Shown here: in pieces, positions 57,006-64,000 of the stretch
Position numbering within the stretch: position 1 is the stretch's first letter
Layout: every line of letters starts with the position of its first letter
DNA from: Choristoneura fumiferana
Taxonomy: Eukaryota; Arthropoda; Insecta; Lepidoptera; Tortricidae
NCBI RefSeq assembly: GCF_025370935.1
Contig: NC_133491.1
Coordinates: forward strand, 9,985,663 to 10,049,662
Length of the DNA stretch: 64,000 nucleotides
Direction: 5' to 3'
Notes under the pieces: model-generated
What the model was told of the DNA's origin: nothing
Databases searched by the model: none
Seen by the model: only the letters and a program-made list of their open reading frames with translations
Position numbers and translations under genes: made by a program

Positions 57006-57134
57006 TTTACTTTACTTCTTAGGCAAAGTTCCGTATGCCGGATTCAATTGTGCAAAGAAACTCCGAGCATAGCTGTCTTCATAGAGTCGTACATTAAGAT
57101 ATTTAGATAATATCCACAGAAGATAAGGTTAACT

Positions 57135-57246
57135 GGAAGAGATACGTTTAAGGGATAAGTTCGTTTTTGTACATCTTATTATACTGTTTTCTTGTAATTT
57201 TATGTGTCTTATGTACAATAAAGAGTTTTACAATACAATACAAGAT
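57135..57246 (+). mobile_element. Retroelement 3' tail, sense
   Basis: GGGATAAGTTCGTTTTTGTA to TATGTACAATAAAGAGTTTT then (ACAAT)n. Sense version of the tails at 4.3, 41.4 and 46.9 kb. Confidence 0.55.
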
Positions 57247-57408
57247 ACTTTACAGTTTTATGTATAGCAGGTATCCCAAATTCCACAAATGAAAGAACAA
57301 CGCCTGTACTTCTTTCAATCACTCCTAATCTTACCTAGAGTCAGATGCAGCCACTCTACCTACGCCAACTTTACCTGGACTAATTGTTATGAATTATGAT
57401 AAATATTT

Positions 57409-57537
57409 TACAGTCACCAGCACCTGACACAACAAGCGTGTATAAATATCTGATACGACTCTATTTCTAGGGCCGAAAGGACGTGTCAGATATTTTTGCA
57501 CGCTCCGCTGTGGCACATATTAATGCTGGTGACTGTA
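57409..57537. mobile_element. MITE, TACAGTCACC family, copy 3
   Basis: Ends TACAGTCACCAGCA and TGCTGGTGACTGTA; about 129 bp. Confidence 0.8.
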
Positions 57538-58191
57538 CCTACTTACCTATCATGCTAAATGGCGCGTAGTAAACAATATTGAATCAGAACAGATTAAGGT
57601 ATAGCGACGACCTTAGAAGAAAAATAGAACTGCTAAATCTGGCGATACTCTTGTGTACATTTAGAAGAGTTACCTATTACAATATGTTACCTTTTTGTCG
57701 CAATTAACGTTATACATCGTTGTATGTTACCGATTAAAACAGGTCAAAATGTAACTCTGCTCATTTTACTTTCAAAGGAATCTGACAAGTATTTGCTGAT
57801 TGACTATATTATCCAGACTCTGCTCTGGTATGCGGCATGGCCCGCCGGTTGTTTGGCAACCGTGGCAGGTAAACAGGCGCGCGCGCACCCTGCCACGCCC
57901 GCCGACCCGCGGGTCTTAGGGTTACCAGAGCTGATTTTTTCCATTTACTCGTAGCTAGTGTGACCAGCTACGGCTATCAAATTAAATTAAATAATATTAA
58001 TCTGCAAAAAACTAACTACTTATTATTATTTATTGCGTAAAAAAATTTAACTGACTGGCACATCTATAGCTGAATCGGAAAGTTTGTGAAGACGTTTGGA
58101 TGTTTGTTACTCAATTACGCAGTAACGACGGAACGCATTTAGATAAAACCTGGCTTACAAACGGACAAATATCTGGATATTGTACAGTCAA

Positions 58192-58321
58192 CGTCATAAA
58201 TAAGTGTTCACTTTTGTACCTTGTCACTTTAAGGTCATGTTTGAAAGGCCATACGAAATCATGTAACGACTGAAAGCGACGAGGTACAAAAGTGATCACT
58301 TATTTATGACGTTGACTGTAC
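58192..58321. mobile_element. MITE with 40 bp inverted ends
   Basis: The ends GTACAGTCAACGTCATAAAT pair over about 40 bases with two mismatches in 130 bp. The first bases resemble the TACAGTCACC family but the rest differs. Confidence 0.85.
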
Positions 58322-58921
58322 TGTAATTTATATCGATGTAATTCTGCTTAACATGATTTAATTTTCAACTATTGAAAAATTGCATTTTTCGATTTATTAT
58401 TTTTGCAAACGAAGAATCGCAGCCGTTAAAATAAGACATCTCACTATCATTACAAATCAACAGATCCGCACAGATGCATTTTATTTCAATATCAGATCTC
58501 AAAGAAATCGTATCGCCCCATAAATACGATCGCTGGTTGGTATATCGACCAAATCAATACCAAAAGTCGTAAGGAACAAAAACTATTCGCTACTTTGACG
58601 ACTTTACGATAATGGACTACAGTTCAAAGTGGTAATGGATATTTTGGTGCCTTGCGATTTTTGATGTAACAGTCGGAGATATTTGTGCGTCTGTCCATAA
58701 GACACCGATATCGGATAATCGGATAAGCCTATGGTTTTATCTCCGTGGAACAGGTCATCACTTGTAGAAATTCTACGACCTTTTCGAATGTATTACAAAC
58801 ACTTAGAAGTATGTTGAGTTAGTTCTGGGAAGTCAAATTGAATTACATTTTTTGACATTAATCAGTGCTATGGATTTAATTTACCTACTGTGTTTTTTTG
58901 CGAGTGTGTATGTTTGTTTTT

Positions 58922-59415
58922 TTTAGGGTTCCGTACCTCAAATGGAAAAACGGAACCCTTATAGGATCACTTTTTGTCCGTCTGTCTGTCTGAGGTCTAC
59001 TGTCCCTTGGGGCTGTGAAAAAATCAAACTTCTAAGCCAACGCAATCAAAAGATGCAGCCGTTTATGCTGCAAATTTCCGCAAATTTTCGAAACTCGCAA
59101 GGGGATCAAAACTTACAGGGTACTTCCCGTGAACTCAGAATCTTGAAATTTGGTATAAAGGTAGCTAATATAATACAACCAAGTAGAAAAGTCTGAAAAT
59201 CTTGATTTTTTATGTCTGTCTGTAAATATCAATGCCCAATATAATCTAACCCCACACTGCGTACATTTAGCTTAAGAGTAGGGCTCTGCATACACTGGAT
59301 GTATTAAATCACTCGGAAAAAGCGAGAAATATCTTCAACACACGATTCCCGTATACTTACTTACCTATAAATGTGTACGGAACCCTCGGTGCGCAAGTCC
59401 GACTCGCACTTGCCT
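58922..59415 (+). repeat. Dispersed repeat, GGTTCCGTAC...GACTCGCACTTG family
   Basis: Starts AGGGTTCCGTACCTCAAATG and ends GCGCAAGTCCGACTCGCACT. It includes GTCCGTCTGTCTGTCTG. Fragments also lie at 28.84, 40.47 and 50.38 kb. The family is common in Lepidoptera; the transposon class is unclear. Confidence 0.7.
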
Positions 59416-59429
59416 GGTTTTTTATTTTT

Positions 59430-62400
59430 TGGTAATTTTCCATATTTTTTGTTTTTAATTGTAATAAAGATTATCCGCACAGAATCTTGCCTATATGTAT
59501 TTAGAGCTCATATCATATCGAAATAGTCGAAATATCGTATTTGAAGAAATACTACGATGATGTTAAAAATATTGAATTTAATGACAATGTTTCCATTAGT
59601 ATTTTGTTGCATGGAAAGTTAATTACGGTAAAATCAACCTCAAAATTTTAAAACTGTAAAAGCGTCTTATTTGTTCTGTGAGAAAAACCGGCTGCATCCT
59701 ATTTGGCATAAAATATAAAGTCGATAAACGCAAGTTTCTGTTTTTAATATATGCAAACCTTCCAGAAAATGATCTTTACATAATAATAGACAACTACTGT
59801 ATTTTTCTACGTCCTTCTTCTTAGAAACCTTCGAAAGATTACACGGGAACTCTATAGTTCTTTAATGAGGAGGATCATTTAAATAGTACAAATTATATCC
59901 ATGGTGAATCATCTCATCTAAAGAAAGGTTTCCGCTAATTTTATCAAAAACATAAACCTCCAATTCGGACCAATCAAACCCTAATAGGTTGCAGTATAAC
60001 CTTAGTATAACGCAGACGCCTTGTAATTTTTCAATTTTGGAACAACAAATAAAATTATAATGTCCGAATTGTAACAACCAGCCCTGTTCTTAAAAATGCA
60101 TCCTAAGTGAGGTTCGCTTACTTGCCTTATAACTAACGGCTGGTTGGAGATTAAGCGTTATAAAAATATGATCCAGAAAAATAAATGAGTAACAAAAGGT
60201 CGGGATTTACGAGAAAATAAACAACAAGAGTGGCCCGGGTTGCTTTCGAGGTAAGTGTGAAAGCAAATGTGAACATGGGTTCAGTTTTTTTTAATAAATA
60301 TGGACAAGAAGTTTTTTTCACTGAGTAAGTGCTTAAGTCTTTGTATTTACTCTGCCATAGCATAGTATAAGCGAAAAAAAAAGATCGTTGTCCCAAAACT
60401 ATAGAATTAACATTGTATAACCACAGTGACGAACCAATGGCCTACTAAGCAAAAAAATCTACCCTAAAAACAGTTTAATGTACAATTTAATATTTAGTGT
60501 GAAATAACGCTAGCTGGTAATTATTAAGATGATAAACAATAACAATAATAAAAAAAGATATATTTATCGTAATCATCGGTCTAAAAATATCTACCTAAAT
60601 TTTTTTTACCTACTGCTTATAATAATTCTAACACTTACAACTTACATAATTATGTAACAGTAATTAATATTTACCTAATTAATATTTCGAAATGTAAATT
60701 TATAAGTCAACAATTATTTTAACAAGTTTTTCAGTTACCAAAATATCAGCTGTATTGTTGAAAGGAACCCTAAAATTGATGTTAACACTTTAGTAAAACA
60801 GGTAATGTAAGTTTTAATAACAAAATTATAGGTTAGTCGCTAAAAATATTACTAGGTATGAAAAGATATGGGTGGCTTTTCTTAGTAAACAAATTCTTTC
60901 ATTATTTCCCAATTATGTTTACTTATCGTAAATTTATACTTATTTTGCGACTTGGAAATTATTATGAATCATAACTTATGATAAATCAAAGACGGACCTC
61001 AGATGTGCAAAATAGTTTTTTTTTTTCTATTTACAAGCTTTTATTTCGTTTGCCGTGTTAGAAAGTAAGTTGGATTACATTTTGGAAGTCGAAATTACCC
61101 CCTATAGCAACGATCGGACTGACTTTAATTTTTCATATACATATTTTTGTTAGATGACTACGAAAATACAGACAGACAGAAGTACAGACATTTTTAGAAA
61201 AACATTATTAGGTATACGGCTGTACCTCATCAATATCAGTATAGATATCTATGACCTCCACTATACTTATAATGAGTTTGAGCTAATGACAAAAAGGTGC
61301 ACAATAATGTTTAACGTCTTGATGTGCTCAGGTTTTTTTGTGCTCATACAACTACTCTATAATTTAATACCAAGAATACTTGGAGTGTCTCTGTTGTCGT
61401 ACACTCAAACTTTAAAATAAAATTACCTGGGCGACCGAGCTTTGCTCGGGCTGAAACTTGTTAATAGGCGTTTTCCCAGACATAAAACTAAGCTAGATCG
61501 ATTTGTCATCCCCTAAAACCCTCATATTTATACCAAATTACATCGAAATCGTTGGAGCCGTTTCCGATACATACATACATTTACCTAAAAATATTAGGTA
61601 GATACTTGGATAAAAAACAGTCAAACACTTTTTACAATAAACTGTGGCGACCCACAACCACACAACTTGATACCATCTCAACGGCCTACTTAGTACTAAA
61701 CCGACGAAATCGGTGCACCCTTTGTGATAAAGTCTTCACCCAGTTAAAAGTTTCTCAGTAGCGTATGGTGGGCGACACAAATCGCCACTAAAAGTTGAAG
61801 AAAGGGTTAACTAGAACAATAGGTAGGTACCTAACTATATTTAAAAAGAAAATTTGGTATGAATGATAGCTTTTTACTTTTAATTAAAGCTTTTTTGGTG
61901 ACACCAAGGCTTGCAATCATTTGCTTTTTACTTGGATATACTTTAAAACTCGGCATTTAGTACCTATTATGGTTTTCGCGATAGATGTATCTGTGTGACA
62001 TACTTAAAAAGAAGTCAAAGAGGACGATATCTGTATGAAAACATGTGTGTGTCACTAACCTAGCTCTCTCGCTCACATGGCGGCGGTTTTTTTTTAAACG
62101 GAAGGTAAAAAGGTTATAGCTCATTGCCAGTGGATTACGTTACTATATTCTTTTGTTCCACGAAGGATCCCAGCTGTTGTCCACCGTACCGATAATGATC
62201 GTCTAGCTAATAGGCCGCGGCTCTTTGTCCATTGTTTACATTGGGGTGGGACGTGATTTCGGGAGTCACGCCGGCACCTTTGGTCTCGGACCTCCCCGTG
62301 GTCGCGGGTACGCAGTTATCACTGACACAGGGTGATCAGAAAAATAATATATATTGTATCATTACGTGAAAAATAATTTGTTTAGGTAATATGCTCAGAA

Positions 62401-64000
62401 GTCAACTGACTAGCTTTGTTATCTGGAGCTAAAATAGTTAGGCTGATAAAAAAATAAAAAGTAATTTATTTGAAATGTAAAATTTGCAGTACTTCTAGTA
62501 TATTAATTTATTTTATAATTTGGTGAATATAGGTAGAAGTTAAAGAGTTGTACCTAATAGCTGACGACAAACTGAAGACTTACCTAATAATTGATATACT
62601 TAGTATCTATATCATACAAAAGTGCTCCTTTCGACACAGTCGGCTAAAATAGCGTAACGCCATTCTCACTATTGTGATTTCAGATAAGATCTACTTTGAA
62701 ATATCGCATCACCATTACACAGATTATGTTTAAATATTTTGCTAATATCAATCAACATGACGCAGACTCCCTAAGACATGCTCTGCGATCTCGCAGATCT
62801 GCACATGAGAGTTGCTGCATGAGAGTCTCTTACATAAAACAAAAACAAAACAACAAAAAACAAACAACAACTTAAAAAAAGCTGAAATAATGGCACCGCG
62901 ACAATTTTTACCTAAAATCATCCCTGTTTAAAAGACCTCCTACGACTATATTTTGAATTTTTATTACCAACTCAATGGACCATACTGTATACAGGGGTGC
63001 GCATGCGGCGCGGTTTGGGCGCGTGCGTGCAGCTATAATGACGCGCCGCGCCGGACGTCGCCGCTTTGATGCGCCGAACTTTCGCTCTCTGTTCCAGGAT
63101 CCGTTGATTTTGTCGTACGTCGGAAGTTATTGGTCTAACTATTAATCTGAGAGACACAATGGAAGATATTTAATAAGTATAAATAAAAATTAAATCAAAA
63201 AAATATATTATTTTAATATTTCGTAACCAAAAGGTATCTATCCTCCGCTGTCTGTATGCCTGTCTGTCCATCTTTCACAGGATTATCTTTTCAACCGTAC
63301 TACTAAAAACTTAAAATTTACGTAGAGGGTATAGTACAGTGGCCTTTATAATGTAAATAGCTGGGTCATATTAACTAACTCACCGGATCCCAAGATACCT
63401 ACAGGCTCAGCTTAGTTTGGGGCCCACCGGATACTACCTCCATGTACTCTTTTAGTTTGTGTAGTAAATATTTTCTTTCTTTCTATTAATATATTTATAT
63501 TACACTATTTGATGAATGAGGTCAAAAGGTTATTTCAAGTTAAACCATACTTAGAGAATGCAGAACTTTTTTATGTCTGGTCGGATAGCATTATAACGTC
63601 ATCTATCGAAACAGAACTGTAAATGTATTTCTCTTAACCGTAACCAAATGGTTGGAAAGACAAGATGACCTGAAACTATTCATGACCCGAATTGTAGTTG
63701 ATCGTACATTCCGGCACGCACATTGAAAAGGCTCAATAAATGTTTAAGCCAACGTATTAATCGTTTACCTCAAAGAAAGGGCTGTGAGAAAAAAACAAAA
63801 AAGATCAATTTTAGGATCACGCGTCGCCCGCGGCGGGCTACCGAGTTACGCCGATAACCACCTCGCATCTACACTGTCGATAACTGGAGCTAAAATGACG
63901 TAAACGACATTGAATTACTTCGCTGTTAGATCATTTTTGCTTTGAGGTGTTTGGCCTGTAAAAATTGGTGAAATTCAGGAAAGTCGTACCTAGTCGTAGT
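59430..64000. other. Intergenic stretch to the window end
   Basis: Contains a CCTGGGCGACCGAGCTTTGC repeat end near 61429, GC-rich patches at 62205-62330 and 62995-63070 (GCGCATGCGGCGCGG, GACGCGCCGCGCCGG), and AT-rich DNA. I see no exon with convincing signals. Confidence 0.4.

Noticed and set aside
1..64000. CRISPR array, prophage, bacterial operon or endogenous virus
   Set aside because: No spaced direct repeats, operon-like gene packing or viral core-gene motifs were seen; intron-bearing insect genes rule out a bacterial source.

Overview
The window reads as an AT-rich genome of a moth or butterfly (Lepidoptera). The clues are compact exons with GT...AG introns, many short 5'-truncated non-LTR retrotransposon tails of the type common in Lepidoptera (an 'AGGCCTATGTCCA'-type motif ending in (GAT)n), a Helitron-like end in CTAGT, tRNA-headed SINEs and many hairpin MITEs. 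I see no bacterial operon, CRISPR array or intact autonomous transposon. Most open frames longer than 60 codons are chance frames or repeat relics.

The main content is two complete, minus-strand, tandem genes for neuronal synaptobrevin (VAMP, an R-SNARE of synaptic vesicles). Copy A lies at about 31.5-26.2 kb and copy B at about 22.5-11.9 kb. I assembled each from short exons with good splice sites. The two genes share every intron position and phase: an intron inside the start codon (AT|G), then a phase-0, phase-1, phase-0, phase-1 pattern through the SNARE motif, membrane span and luminal tail. The three exons that code for the SNARE core and membrane span are 79, 80 and 52 nt in both copies. 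Copy A is close to the canonical insect protein. Copy B keeps the hydrophobic layer residues and the zero-layer Arg but differs on the outer surface of the helix, including Ser for Gln at the usual Gln-Phe position. The luminal tails are unrelated: A has a Ser/Thr-rich tail with an N-glycosylation sequon, B has a (Pro-Ala)9 tract.

A second pair of genes lies at 47.8-52.8 kb: small cysteine-rich Kazal-like proteins on opposite strands, with matching exon phases. The first exon of each is not found. The terminal exon of the plus-strand gene is present twice, inside a segment of about 1.0-1.2 kb duplicated in tandem. The two coding exons are identical, but the flanks differ by many small indels.

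Weaker gene candidates are an 83-codon single-exon frame with a signal-like start and hydrophobic end (33.3-33.5 kb, minus), an exon-like frame with a dibasic site (44.7-44.8 kb, minus), a GC-rich exon-like segment (35.6-35.7 kb, plus) and a TATA/CCAAT-preceded frame (40.87-41.07 kb, plus).

The rest is introns and intergenic DNA with MITEs, SINEs, LINE tails and microsatellites. The stretches 5.5-10.0, 22.7-25.8, 33.6-35.6, 38.7-42.3 and 59.4-64 kb hold little that I can name.
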